A stretch of DNA of 64,000 bases, taken from the NCBI RefSeq assembly GCF_001439915.1, contig NZ_LMBW01000006.1:110698-174697 (forward strand). The letters are read 5' to 3'. Below, piece after piece: positions 18,377 through 26,125 of this stretch. A program made the position numbers and the translations under genes. The notes beneath the pieces were generated by a model that saw only the letters and a list, made by a program, of their open reading frames with translations, had not been told where the DNA came from and made no database searches. The stretch is from Fredinandcohnia humi (lineage in GTDB: Bacteria; Bacillota; Bacilli; Bacillales; Bacillaceae_L). How positions within the stretch are numbered: position 1 is the first letter of the stretch; every line of letters begins with the position of its first letter.

Positions 18377-19510
18377 ATGAAACGAAAAACATTGCTTATC
18401 CATGGGGGAGTAGGCGAAGATCCACAGACTGGTGCAGTTAATACACCAATCTATCAAGTTAGCACGTATAAACAAGAGGGAATCGGCGGGCACAAGGGCT
18501 TTGAATATTCACGAACTGGAAATCCAACCAGACATGCCCTAGAAGAATTAATCAAGGATATTGAGGGTGGAGAAAGAGGATTTGCGTTTGGTTCTGGTAT
18601 GGCTGCAATCACTGCTGTAATGATGCTTTTTAATAGCGGAGATCACGTGATTTTTTCTGATGATGTGTATGGTGGAACATATCGTGTGATGACTAAGGTT
18701 CTAAGCCGTTTTGGGATTGAGTCGACCTTTGTTGACACAAGTAATCTGGACAATATTGAAGCTGAAATTCGTGAAACTACGAAAGCGATTTACATCGAAT
18801 CACCAACAAATCCTTTATTAAAAGTTACCGATATTAAGGGTGCAGCAGACATTGCAAAGAAACATAATCTGTTAACAATCGTCGATAATACCTTCAGCAC
18901 CCCATATTGGCAAACTCCAATCGCACTTGGCGCTGAAATCGTTCTTCACAGTGCGACGAAGTACATTGGTGGACACAGTGATGTAGTGGCAGGTCTCGTT
19001 GTTGTGAATTCATCAAAGTTGGGCGAGGATTTGCATTTTATTCAAAACTCAACTGGTGGTGTACTCGGTCCTCAGGATTCTTGGCTGTTAATTCGCGGGA
19101 TCCGCACACTCGGAGTTCGGATGGAAGAACATGAAGAAAACACACAAAAAATTGTAGAGTTCTTACAAAACCATCCAGCGGTTAAAAAGGTATTCTATCC
19201 TGGAATTGAGACCCATCCAAATCATGCGATTGCTAAGGAACAAGCAACAGGTTTTGGCGGGATGGTTTCCTTTGATGTTGGTAGTGCAGAGAATGCGGAT
19301 AAGCTGCTAAGTAAGGTTAAATATTTCACATTGGCAGAAAGTCTTGGAGCTGTTGAGAGCTTAATTTCCGTACCGGCAAAAATGACACATGCTTCTATTC
19401 CAAAGGATCGTCGTGAGGAATTAGGAATAGGCGATGGACTTGTTCGTATTTCTGTCGGATTAGAGGACTTTGAAGACTTAATCGAGGATCTTGAACAAGG
19501 CTTAAAATAA
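18377..19510 (+). CDS. mccB: Cystathionine gamma-lyase / homocysteine gamma-lyase (MccB/YrhB)
   Basis: This 377-residue PLP enzyme of the Cys/Met metabolism family cleaves cystathionine to cysteine. YSRTGNPTR is the family's phosphate and subunit-contact motif, and the PLP lysine is in HSATKYIGGHSD (K195). The frame also opens at 18359 inside mccA, but the ATG at 18377 gives the conserved MKRKTLLIHGG start. Coupling with mccA is tight. A strong terminator follows. Confidence 0.96.
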   Translation: MKRKTLLIHGGVGEDPQTGAVNTPIYQVSTYKQEGIGGHKGFEYSRTGNPTRHALEELIKDIEGGERGFAFGSGMAAITAVMMLFNSGDHVIFSDDVYGGTYRVMTKVLSRFGIESTFVDTSNLDNIEAEIRETTKAIYIESPTNPLLKVTDIKGAADIAKKHNLLTIVDNTFSTPYWQTPIALGAEIVLHSATKYIGGHSDVVAGLVVVNSSKLGEDLHFIQNSTGGVLGPQDSWLLIRGIRTLGVRMEEHEENTQKIVEFLQNHPAVKKVFYPGIETHPNHAIAKEQATGFGGMVSFDVGSAENADKLLSKVKYFTLAESLGAVESLISVPAKMTHASIPKDRREELGIGDGLVRISVGLEDFEDLIEDLEQGLK

Positions 19511-19516
19511 AACGGT

Positions 19517-19554
19517 AAACCTCTAACTCAGTATTTGGTTAGAGGTTTCTTTTT
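19517..19554 (+). terminator. Terminator after mccB
   Basis: AAACCTCTAAC pairs perfectly with GTTAGAGGTTT and is followed by CTTTTT. Confidence 0.85.
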
Positions 19555-19647
19555 GATGCAATAAAGCTGCTAAAATTTACATTCTTCTTCCGCTTTAAAT
19601 GTATGTTATCATAGGATGGAAGTTTACTAATTTGGTAGGTGTGAATC

Positions 19648-19881
19648 ATGATGGAGTATAAAAAACAAATAAAAAAACTAAATAATAAAATCAAAGATTT
19701 CACAAACTTCGGTTACATTCTCCTTGTGTTAAGCGTATTTTTGTATATCGGGATCATCATTCCAGAGGAACGCTCTCCATTTCAAATTTATCTAATGATG
19801 GGTTCAACACTCATTCTTTTATGCTTGTCTTTCACATTTTTCTTTTTGGCCATGAAATATAAAAAGCAATTCGAAGAATAA
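19648..19881 (+). CDS. yrhC: YrhC family small membrane protein
   Basis: This 77-residue protein has a basic N terminus and two hydrophobic segments (about 21-36 and 48-69). It matches YrhC in size, topology and position, the last gene of the mcc operon in B. subtilis; the function is unknown. Here a terminator separates it from mccB, so it probably has its own promoter. The ATG pair at 19648 follows GGTAGGTG. Confidence 0.8.
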   Translation: MMEYKKQIKKLNNKIKDFTNFGYILLVLSVFLYIGIIIPEERSPFQIYLMMGSTLILLCLSFTFFFLAMKYKKQFEE

Positions 19882-19882
19882 T

Positions 19883-19918
19883 AGTCCTTCACCTAATTTT
19901 CGGTGAAGGACTTTTTTT
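19883..19918 (+). terminator. Terminator after yrhC
   Basis: AGTCCTTCACC pairs perfectly with GGTGAAGGACT and is followed by six or more T residues. Confidence 0.88.
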
Positions 19919-19930
19919 GCAAAAAAAGGG

Positions 19931-19959
19931 TTTACAAGTATAGCAAATTTGGTTATAAT
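19931..19959 (+). promoter_or_regulatory. Sigma-A promoter of the 27-codon ORF
   Basis: TTTACA at 19931-19936, a 17-base spacer, and TATAAT at 19954-19959. It lies right after the yrhC terminator and just upstream of a small ORF. Confidence 0.78.
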
Positions 19960-20003
19960 TACCACAGTAGGAAAAAATTAATGACAAAAGGAGGTCGAGT
20001 AAA

Positions 20004-20087
20004 ATGATGAAAGTAACAATTGACATGACAAATTCAACAACTTCATATGGAATAATCTATTCGACCATACCGGTGATTAATTTCTAA
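20004..20087 (+). CDS. Unrecognised 27-residue peptide with its own promoter and terminator
   Basis: I do not recognise this ORF. It begins ATGATG after AAAGGAGGTCGAG, an excellent ribosome site, and encodes 27 residues rich in Thr, Ser and Ile with a hydrophobic end (sequence starts MMKVTIDMTNSTTSYG and ends PVINF). A consensus promoter lies 45 bases upstream of the start and a stem-loop terminator begins 23 bases after the stop, so it forms a complete minimal gene. It could be a small secreted or membrane-active peptide, a YrzI-cluster member, or a leader peptide. There is no evidence for a specific role. Confidence 0.5.
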   Translation: MMKVTIDMTNSTTSYGIIYSTIPVINF

Positions 20088-20109
20088 ATTAGAATGATAC
20101 GTTAATCAT

Positions 20110-20145
20110 GCCACAGGTGGAATAGTCTGCCTGTGGCTTTATTAT
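20110..20145 (+). terminator. Terminator 1 after the 27-codon ORF
   Basis: GCCACAGG and CCTGTGGC form an 8-base stem with a 12-base loop, followed by TTTATT. Confidence 0.7.
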
Positions 20146-20151
20146 GCCCTT

Positions 20152-20293
20152 TTAACTTTATTCAGTCGGGGTTCGAAAACCCCAACTGACATAAGGTTAA
20201 AGCCTCCGGCGGATGCCTCAGATTTTTTAACGGAAAGTTTTCGAGCAGGCTCGAAAAAAATCTGGGCGCAAATCCGCTAAAGCGCATTTGATT
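20152..20293 (+). repeat. Family 1 hairpin element, copy d (between twin terminators)
   Basis: TTAACTTTATTCAG at the left, CCTCCGGCGGATGCC core, TCGAGCAGGCTCGA hairpin and GCGCATTTGATT at the right. It lies exactly between two terminators that use the same GCCACAGG/CCTGTGGC stem. Confidence 0.87.
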
Positions 20294-20325
20294 GCCACAG
20301 GACTAGTATGCCTGTGGCATTTTTG
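20294..20325 (+). terminator. Terminator 2, twin of the one at 20110
   Basis: The stem GCCACAGG/CCTGTGGC is repeated with a different loop and is followed by ATTTTT. It starts at the base after the family 1 element. Confidence 0.7.
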
Positions 20326-20380
20326 TGTCTTTTTTTCCTGCACTTAGTAAATAGCAAACCGATGAAGGAGGTGATAAATA

Positions 20381-20521
20381 ATGACCATTAATCTATTCTT
20401 TTTAACGATCTCGATTTCAAAACGGCAAAAATCAATTGAACAGTATGTACGTGAGGAAAGAGTCAACAAGCTTATGGAAGAAATGAAGGAACGCCAATAT
20501 TCAATGATGCGCTTATTCTAA
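20381..20521 (+). CDS. yrzI: YrzI family small protein
   Basis: This 46-residue protein has a hydrophobic start (MTINLFFLTISISKRQKS) and a charged, probably helical tail ending in KERQYSMMRLF. It matches the YrzI small-protein family, listed as probable sporulation proteins and often found in tandem in Bacillus. The function is unknown. The ribosome site GAAGGAGGTGAT is nearly perfect. It is followed by two still smaller ORFs without an intervening terminator. Confidence 0.78.
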   Translation: MTINLFFLTISISKRQKSIEQYVREERVNKLMEEMKERQYSMMRLF

Positions 20522-20558
20522 GCAACAAAAAAACAAAAAAGAAGAAAGGGGAATGAAG

Positions 20559-20618
20559 ATGTTAATGAAATTATGTCCGATTGTAGCTTGGTTATCTGTG
20601 GAGAAGGATTCCACCTAA
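20559..20618 (+). CDS. Unrecognised 19-residue ORF in the YrzI cluster
   Basis: An ATG preceded by GAAAGGGGAATGAAG opens a 19-codon frame (begins MLMKLCPIVAWLSV). The first two thirds are hydrophobic, with one cysteine and one tryptophan. It lies 37 bases after yrzI and 27 bases before the next ORF. Without a recognised family this is supported only by the ribosome site and the setting. Confidence 0.35.
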   Translation: MLMKLCPIVAWLSVEKDST

Positions 20619-20645
20619 CGAACGATTTGACAGGAGGAGTTGCTG

Positions 20646-20705
20646 ATGCTTTCGGTTCATGTGCTAATTTTTACAGTCATTTTTTCAAAAAAAAATAAAC
20701 AATAA
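20646..20705 (+). CDS. Short YrzI-like ORF (19 residues)
   Basis: An ATG preceded by ACAGGAGGAGTTGCTG, a strong ribosome site, opens a 19-codon frame. The peptide (MLSVHVLIFTVIF then SKKNKQ) resembles the hydrophobic head and basic turn of YrzI without its charged tail. It may be a truncated YrzI copy or a genuine short variant. A terminator follows within 5 bases. Confidence 0.4.
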   Translation: MLSVHVLIFTVIFSKKNKQ

Positions 20706-20709
20706 AATG

Positions 20710-20739
20710 AAAGGGAGCAGCCCTCTGGCGCTCCCTTTT
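20710..20739 (+). terminator. Terminator of the YrzI small-ORF cluster
   Basis: AAAGGGAGC pairs with GCTCCCTTT, the T residues belonging to the stem, followed by TGGTT. Confidence 0.7.
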
Positions 20740-20858
20740 GGTTGCCTTAATTTCGTCAAATTTCCTTAACACAATGTTCAAAAGTGGATAACGTTTACAC
20801 GGTCAGTAAGTGATAAAGTAAAAGTAAGAAGTACATTCTTTTATGGAGGATGATAAAT

Positions 20859-20939
20859 ATGTTTATGATTGTTATGGGGATTGTCATTACGTCTGTTATT
20901 GCTATTATTATCGGAACTGAAGTCAGTGTAGAAGTATAG
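20859..20939 (+). CDS. Unrecognised 26-residue single-helix membrane peptide
   Basis: An ATG behind TTATGGAGGATGATAA opens a 26-codon frame. Residues 2-19 are almost entirely Ile, Val, Met, Ala and Gly (begins MFMIVMGIVITSVIAIIIG) and the end is acidic (TEVSVEV), giving one clear transmembrane helix. It lies between the YrzI cluster and sigK and faces sigK across a shared terminator. I do not recognise a family. The good ribosome site and the intergenic setting support a real small protein. Confidence 0.5.
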   Translation: MFMIVMGIVITSVIAIIIGTEVSVEV

Positions 20940-20952
20940 AATGAACTATGTA

Positions 20953-20982
20953 AGGGTGGACTGCAAATATGCAATCCACCCT
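20953..20982. terminator. Bidirectional stem-loop between the small ORF and sigK
   Basis: AGGGTGGACTGCA pairs with TGCAATCCACCCT with one wobble pair. The tail is CATTTTATG on the plus strand. The hairpin lies between convergent genes and probably serves both. Confidence 0.7.
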
Positions 20983-20986
20983 CATT

Positions 20987-21700
20987 TTATGTCCTTCTTT
21001 TTTCTTTTTCTGCCCGATAAAACTCATGAAACATTTTCATTAAGGCACGTTTTTCAATGCGAGATACATAGCTTCTTGAGATGTTGAGCTCTTTTGCAAT
21101 TTCACGCTGTGTTTTTTCTTTTTTCAAGTCAAGTCCGAACCTGCCCACAATGACTTCCTTTTCTCTTTCATCAAGTACATCGATATACTCTTTGATTTTT
21201 TCAAGCTCCATATTTAATTGGATCGTTTCAATCACGTCTTCGGTTTCCGATTTCAACACATCAATTAAGCTAATTTCATTTCCTTCCTTATCCTGCCCAA
21301 TCGGATCATGAAGGGAAACATCCTTTTTCGTCTTCTTTAGAGCGCGCAAATGCATTAAAATTTCATTTTCAATACAACGGGCAGCATACGTTGCCAATTT
21401 TGTTCCTTTTCCTTGTGAATAGCTTTCGATGGCCTTGATTAAACCAATAGTCCCAATCGAAATGAGATCCTCCGTGTCCTCACCAGTATTTTCGAATTTT
21501 TTTACTATATGAGCGACCAACCGTAAATTATGTTCAATTAATACATTCCGAGCATGTTCATTCCCCTCGGCCAACAATTGTAAGTATTTCTTCTCATCAG
21601 AAGATGATAACGGTTGAGGAAAAGCATTGTTTTTTACATAGGATACTAAAAATAATAATTCTTTTACAAAATAGCCTAATGCTGCTAACAGTCCAGACAT
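20987..21700 (-). CDS. sigK: RNA polymerase sigma factor SigK (pro-sigma-K), uninterrupted
   Basis: This 237-residue late mother-cell sporulation sigma factor has a hydrophobic pro-sequence ([21 protein letters not shown]) removed by SpoIVFB, then region 2 ([16 protein letters not shown] and [15 protein letters not shown]) and a region 4 helix-turn-helix ([20 protein letters not shown]). In B. subtilis sigK is split by the skin prophage-like element and needs recombination. Here it is one continuous frame with no insertion. The start follows GGAGGTGAGCGA. It directs spore coat and cortex-related genes. Confidence 0.98.
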   Translation of the reverse strand: MSGLLAALGYFVKELLFLVSYVKNNAFPQPLSSSDEKKYLQLLAEGNEHARNVLIEHNLRLVAHIVKKFENTGEDTEDLISIGTIGLIKAIESYSQGKGTKLATYAARCIENEILMHLRALKKTKKDVSLHDPIGQDKEGNEISLIDVLKSETEDVIETIQLNMELEKIKEYIDVLDEREKEVIVGRFGLDLKKEKTQREIAKELNISRSYVSRIEKRALMKMFHEFYRAEKEKRRT

Positions 21701-21722
21701 TCGCTCACCTCCACATGAATCG

Positions 21723-21731
21723 TAGTGTATG
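21723..21731 (-). promoter_or_regulatory. Candidate sporulation-type -10 element upstream of sigK
   Basis: On the minus strand CATACACTA fits both the sigma-K -10 (CATANNNTA) and the sigma-E -10 (CATACANT). No clear -35 could be assigned. sigK is known to be transcribed by sigma-E and then sigma-K in B. subtilis, which makes the site plausible but weak. Confidence 0.3.
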
Positions 21732-21882
21732 TATGTGCATTACACTACTTTATCTAGGCATTTGCCCAATACTTAATGTTATGAGGAAAGATGCTTGCTT
21801 GTGTCTGTCCAATAGAAAAAAGCTGATGATAGGAAAAAAGACCATTCCTAATACTACATCAGCACGAAATGACGAACTACAT

Positions 21883-22041
21883 TTACCTTAAAATTGTAAA
21901 AAATGGCGCAATCGCTATCGTCATTGCTAATCCAAATACTACAACGGAACCCGGTTTATTTTTATCCTTCCAAAGGGTGACACCAAACCCGGCCGTATAG
22001 ACAAACATGATTGTCATCATTACATAAATAAATAACGTCAT
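21883..22041 (-). CDS. Small two-helix protein, fourth gene of the ger operon
   Basis: This 52-residue ORF begins 3 bases after the stop of the gerC-type gene with AAGGGATTAGGG upstream. It has two hydrophobic segments (about 2-20 and 33-50) separated by a basic turn (LWKDKNKPGS). Some germinant receptor operons in Bacillus carry an extra D gene for a small two-helix protein that modulates the receptor. Position, size and topology fit such a subunit. A family match could not be tested. Confidence 0.65.
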   Translation of the reverse strand: MTLFIYVMMTIMFVYTAGFGVTLWKDKNKPGSVVVFGLAMTIAIAPFFTILR

Positions 22042-22044
22042 TCC

Positions 22045-23301
22045 CTAATCCCTTATCCTTTCAAATTTAGGTAATTTAGATTGTCGCCCGAACTCCCCAA
22101 ATCTAACATCGACTGTAACACGAATGTCTGCGTCGGGATACGATTTCATCCAATCATAGTTCTCCCACTGTGGAATGGTTAAGAAATGCTTTCTTGCTTC
22201 GAGGGAAAAGCCAAAGGGATCTGCTTTAAATTCTTCCTGCGTACGTTTAATATAGTCATTTATTCTTTTTTCAAAGCCATTTATGATATGCTCCTTTAAT
22301 TCGTTTCTTTTCTTCTTATCGTTTGCATAGTTGACCATGCTGTGATCCGTTAAAATATCAGCCTGTATAGGAAGAGTAACCATGATTTTTGGCGCCGGTC
22401 TCGAAACATTTACAGTTATATTAGGTTCTTTAAGTTGAGTAAAACGCGCGGTTATCCAGTAATTTTTCATAAAGGGATCGGGAATAGAAACCAAAAAGCT
22501 TGGCTTTTCCATCCATCTATTTAACATTTGGGTTATACGCGTTTCTTGCACAGATAGATTCCCAATCATTTGTCCCTCTTTAAAGATTGCAGAACCAAGA
22601 AATTGAGCTGGATTTGTTTTTCCCGTTACCCTCATCTTCCCTGCAATTAAATCCTGATCCTCATTTTTTTTAGCTGTAGTTTCGTCCTGCTCGGTCGTTG
22701 CATAAGCAGATATAAATAGATCTGCATCTGCTTCAATAATTCGAAAAAAATTGTGAATTTCAGAATTCGGAATAAAGCCTATTTTAGTGGCATTATTAAA
22801 AATCATTTCAAAATATTCATGTCTTCTCGTTTCAAGTTTTGGTTTGTTTTGTTCAATAAATGTACTAGCCATCTCCTTTGTAACAATGAGTTTTGAATCA
22901 CGTCTTACATCACGGTCCTTTGTGGCATCATAGAAATAGCGAATAAAATCTTTATCCCTTGCAAGTTCTTCCGAAACGACAAAAAAATCCAACATATCAT
23001 ATGTAATAGGCTTCGCAATCACAGCATTTGCTAAGTTTTCAGACTGAATAAAACTTGAGGTGTTGAGTGTGATAATTTCATGTGCGGGTTCATTACTTCC
23101 ACCACCAACTAGTGTTGAACCAGCCTCTGGATTTGAGATTAGATACGTGACTTTTAAAAATCCTTTAACATTTGATTTATCTAAACCTATCCCAAGGACA
23201 TAGGCTCTTTGATCGATTTCCTCCATATCACAGCACCCGGCTAACAAGAATAAAGCTGAAAAAATCAAAGCAAATCTAGTTGTTTTGGCTTGTTGTTTCA
23301 T
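22045..23301 (-). CDS. Ger(x)C family spore germination lipoprotein
   Basis: This 418-residue protein is the C subunit of a germinant receptor. The signal peptide ends in a lipobox (LLAGC, lipidated Cys at 23), so the protein is anchored to the outer face of the spore inner membrane. DQRAYVLGIGLDKS and the C-terminal DWMKSYPDADIRVTVDVRF region fit the family. It overlaps the B subunit gene by 26 bases. The germinant cannot be predicted. It could complement other receptors elsewhere in the genome. Confidence 0.93.
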   Translation of the reverse strand: MKQQAKTTRFALIFSALFLLAGCCDMEEIDQRAYVLGIGLDKSNVKGFLKVTYLISNPEAGSTLVGGGSNEPAHEIITLNTSSFIQSENLANAVIAKPITYDMLDFFVVSEELARDKDFIRYFYDATKDRDVRRDSKLIVTKEMASTFIEQNKPKLETRRHEYFEMIFNNATKIGFIPNSEIHNFFRIIEADADLFISAYATTEQDETTAKKNEDQDLIAGKMRVTGKTNPAQFLGSAIFKEGQMIGNLSVQETRITQMLNRWMEKPSFLVSIPDPFMKNYWITARFTQLKEPNITVNVSRPAPKIMVTLPIQADILTDHSMVNYANDKKKRNELKEHIINGFEKRINDYIKRTQEEFKADPFGFSLEARKHFLTIPQWENYDWMKSYPDADIRVTVDVRFGEFGRQSKLPKFERIRD

Positions 23302-24385
23302 TTTTCAGATCCCCTCTAAGTTTTGCTATTATCCACATAAGAATAGGAACAAAAAGAAACATAGGACTCATTGTATGTAATAAAATCTCTCTTATTTTAA
23401 ATACGGTGAAAGTAGGAGCCTCAGGAGCCATACCAAAAATAACAACAATTGTTGCTATTATGGGAGATAAATATTCAAAGCTTTTAATATTACAAATGCC
23501 TCCTAAAAAAATAGAAATTAAATAAATATAGACTGTAAACCGAATAAATGAGGCAATAATCCAAAATGGAAAGAAGAAGGTTTCAATATTAGTTAAAAAT
23601 CCAAACCGAATCAGGCGAATTAACTCTTGAAAAGGATAATCAAGCATTTTTAAACCTTCATAATCAAATACAAATAAATAGATAAGAAACGCAATCGTTA
23701 ACTCGACCACGATAATGCCAAATGCGATCCATGTCCCTTTTTTAAATGCTTCCGCGGATACAATATAAGGAGCAATTAATCCAATAAAAAAAAATTCTCC
23801 AAGTAGTGATATATGGGATGTGCTCTCTTTTATAACCTCAACATATCCAGGACCGAAAATTGGGAAAATGAAAGCAAGGCTACTTTCCTTCAGTGCTAAG
23901 ATTAGTGCGATGAATAATGAAAATTTTATATAGAAGAGTACTAACCATGATACAGTACCGATATGTTCGATGCCTTTTTTAGCACAATATGCACAAACGA
24001 TCATAAAAACAAAATAAATCATCAAATATGGGGTTTGTGTAAAATACATTGTACCAATGATATCCACATATATCGCTGAATCATAGGTAAGTCCGATAAA
24101 AAAAATCAGTAATATAAGACATGATAGAAATGTGCCGATATATTTACCAAATAAATGAAGGATGACATCATGCAAATTTTTATTTTTATAAGTTGTAATA
24201 ACTTTAATCGTTAAATAAATGGGAATAATCGATACTAATCCAATCACAAGGGGTGCCATCCAATATGCGTTACTAAGGTTCGTTACCAAAATAATCGGTG
24301 TATCATCAGACAGTTTTACACCAATCACTAATATCACGATAGCGACGTATTCTCTTATTCCAATCTTTCCTTTTGCTTGTTCCAT
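23276..24385 (-). CDS. GerB family spore germination permease-like protein
   Basis: This 369-residue integral membrane protein with about ten hydrophobic segments is the B subunit of a germinant receptor. These are APC-superfamily proteins believed to bind the germinant (amino acid or similar). The N terminus KIGIREYVAIVILVIGVKLSD is typical. It lies 3 bases after the A subunit gene and overlaps the C subunit gene, showing translational coupling. Confidence 0.93.
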   Translation of the reverse strand: MEQAKGKIGIREYVAIVILVIGVKLSDDTPIILVTNLSNAYWMAPLVIGLVSIIPIYLTIKVITTYKNKNLHDVILHLFGKYIGTFLSCLILLIFFIGLTYDSAIYVDIIGTMYFTQTPYLMIYFVFMIVCAYCAKKGIEHIGTVSWLVLFYIKFSLFIALILALKESSLAFIFPIFGPGYVEVIKESTSHISLLGEFFFIGLIAPYIVSAEAFKKGTWIAFGIIVVELTIAFLIYLFVFDYEGLKMLDYPFQELIRLIRFGFLTNIETFFFPFWIIASFIRFTVYIYLISIFLGGICNIKSFEYLSPIIATIVVIFGMAPEAPTFTVFKIREILLHTMSPMFLFVPILMWIIAKLRGDLKNETTSQNN

Positions 24386-24388
24386 AGT

Positions 24389-25942
24389 CTATTCCTCTGC
24401 CTTTTTTATGACGTCCTTGGGTTTAAGATATCCGGGGCGAACTGTTTCGTTTTTGAGTATTTTTCTGATGATTGTATCACCGGAAGAAATGTACTTAGGT
24501 GACATTGGAGCTAAGTAAGGAACACCAAATGATTTGATGGAAACCATATAAATGATTCCTACTGTAAATAAGGCTGTCATACCGTAAATACCAAAAAATC
24601 CAGCCGAGAGAATAAAAGCAAATCGAATGATTCTTATTGCGAAATTCATGCTCACATCGCTAAGTGTAAATGAGCATAAACCAGCTAATGCAACGACAAT
24701 AACTACAATCGGACTGACAATATTCGCCTGAACCGCTGCTTGTCCTAAAATTAACGCTCCAACAATGCCAATTGTCGGACCAATAGTATTAGGGACCCGA
24801 AGTCCAGCCTCTCTAATCAACTCAAAGGCAATTTCCATCATTAATATTTCGATAAGAACCGGGAAAGGAACTTTTTCACGGGTTGCGGAAATGGCTAATA
24901 AAAGGTCAGTCGGAACCATTTCCGAATGGTAAAGTGTAATTGAAACATAAATTGCAGATCCAAAAACGGTAATAAACAATGCACATACACGTAGTAAACG
25001 AGTAAAATTTCCAAAGATATATCGTAAATAGTGATCCTCAGGGTTATGGATAAAGGACCAAAAAGTGGTCGGGAGTATTAAGCCAGATGGCGAGTTATTC
25101 ATGATTAAAACAACATATCCATCCTCTAAAAATGAAGAAGCACGATCAGGTCTTTCCGTATATAAAATGCTTGGAAAGATAGATCTTGGCCTTTCTTCAA
25201 TGTATTGTTCCAAAAGTGAGAGATTTTGAATGGCATCCACATCTAAAGAACTGACTCTTTCCTTAATATTTTTTATCATTTTATCATTGGCAAGATCCTT
25301 TATATAAAGGATATAAAGTTCGTTATTTGAACGTTTTGTAATCGTTATATTTTCAACAATTAAATTTTCATTCCGAATCTTTTTTCGAACTAAAGAAATA
25401 TTTGTATCCGCATTTTCGTTAAAGGCTTCCTTTGGACCTTTAAGGACAACCTCATTTTCCGCTTTTTCAACCGATCTACCTTGGAAATTTGCCGTTCCAA
25501 TCACATAAGCTATTTTTTCACCATTAATGAGTAAAACTGTGTTTCCTTGATTAGCAGTGTTAACAATATCTTTTATTAGTTGAACCTGTGTGAGTGATTG
25601 AACTTGGATCATATTTTGAATTTTCTTTTCTGGATCTTCGTTTACTAACATTGGATCGAGGATATGCTCACTAATCATTTCAACATCAGTGATAGTTGAA
25701 ATAAACAAGATGGCTGCGTTTTTATTTAGACCGTTTATGGTAAAGTTGTGGATTTTTACATCATTGTTCTCCGGTATCGAGTATATTTCCTTTAATATTT
25801 GGATATTTTTCTCAAGGTCTAGGTTTATTTCCTGACTTTTTCTAGCTATGTCTTCAGCATTTGATTTTTCAGGATAGTTTTCAGGATTTTGCTTAGGATT
25901 TTTAAATTTTTCTATATAATTTTGAATAGGATACTTTTTCAT
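24389..25942 (-). CDS. GerA family spore germination protein (receptor A subunit)
   Basis: This protein of about 517 residues has a large soluble N-terminal domain and a membrane domain of several helices at the C terminus (from about residue 310), as in GerAA-type proteins, which assemble into a ring-shaped channel in the spore inner membrane. The frame is open from a GTG at 25978 without a Shine-Dalgarno. The ATG at 25942 lies 9 bases behind GGAG and is preferred. The motif PTTFWSFIHNPEDHYLRYIFG is close to the family's conserved region. Confidence 0.93.
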   Translation of the reverse strand: MKKYPIQNYIEKFKNPKQNPENYPEKSNAEDIARKSQEINLDLEKNIQILKEIYSIPENNDVKIHNFTINGLNKNAAILFISTITDVEMISEHILDPMLVNEDPEKKIQNMIQVQSLTQVQLIKDIVNTANQGNTVLLINGEKIAYVIGTANFQGRSVEKAENEVVLKGPKEAFNENADTNISLVRKKIRNENLIVENITITKRSNNELYILYIKDLANDKMIKNIKERVSSLDVDAIQNLSLLEQYIEERPRSIFPSILYTERPDRASSFLEDGYVVLIMNNSPSGLILPTTFWSFIHNPEDHYLRYIFGNFTRLLRVCALFITVFGSAIYVSITLYHSEMVPTDLLLAISATREKVPFPVLIEILMMEIAFELIREAGLRVPNTIGPTIGIVGALILGQAAVQANIVSPIVVIVVALAGLCSFTLSDVSMNFAIRIIRFAFILSAGFFGIYGMTALFTVGIIYMVSIKSFGVPYLAPMSPKYISSGDTIIRKILKNETVRPGYLKPKDVIKKAEE

Positions 25943-26125
25943 AACAGACAGCTCCGGCCTTTTTCCTAAGTTTGCCACTAAAGGTAGATTCTAATGCAAA
26001 TAAAGAAAAAAGGCGGGAATTCGTTAAATAATGTCCAAAATCATAGAAGTTTTATAAAAATCCATTTATAATGAATGATGTGAATTATTTAGTGAGTCTA
26101 AATAATTAAGAAGGGGGAAATAATT

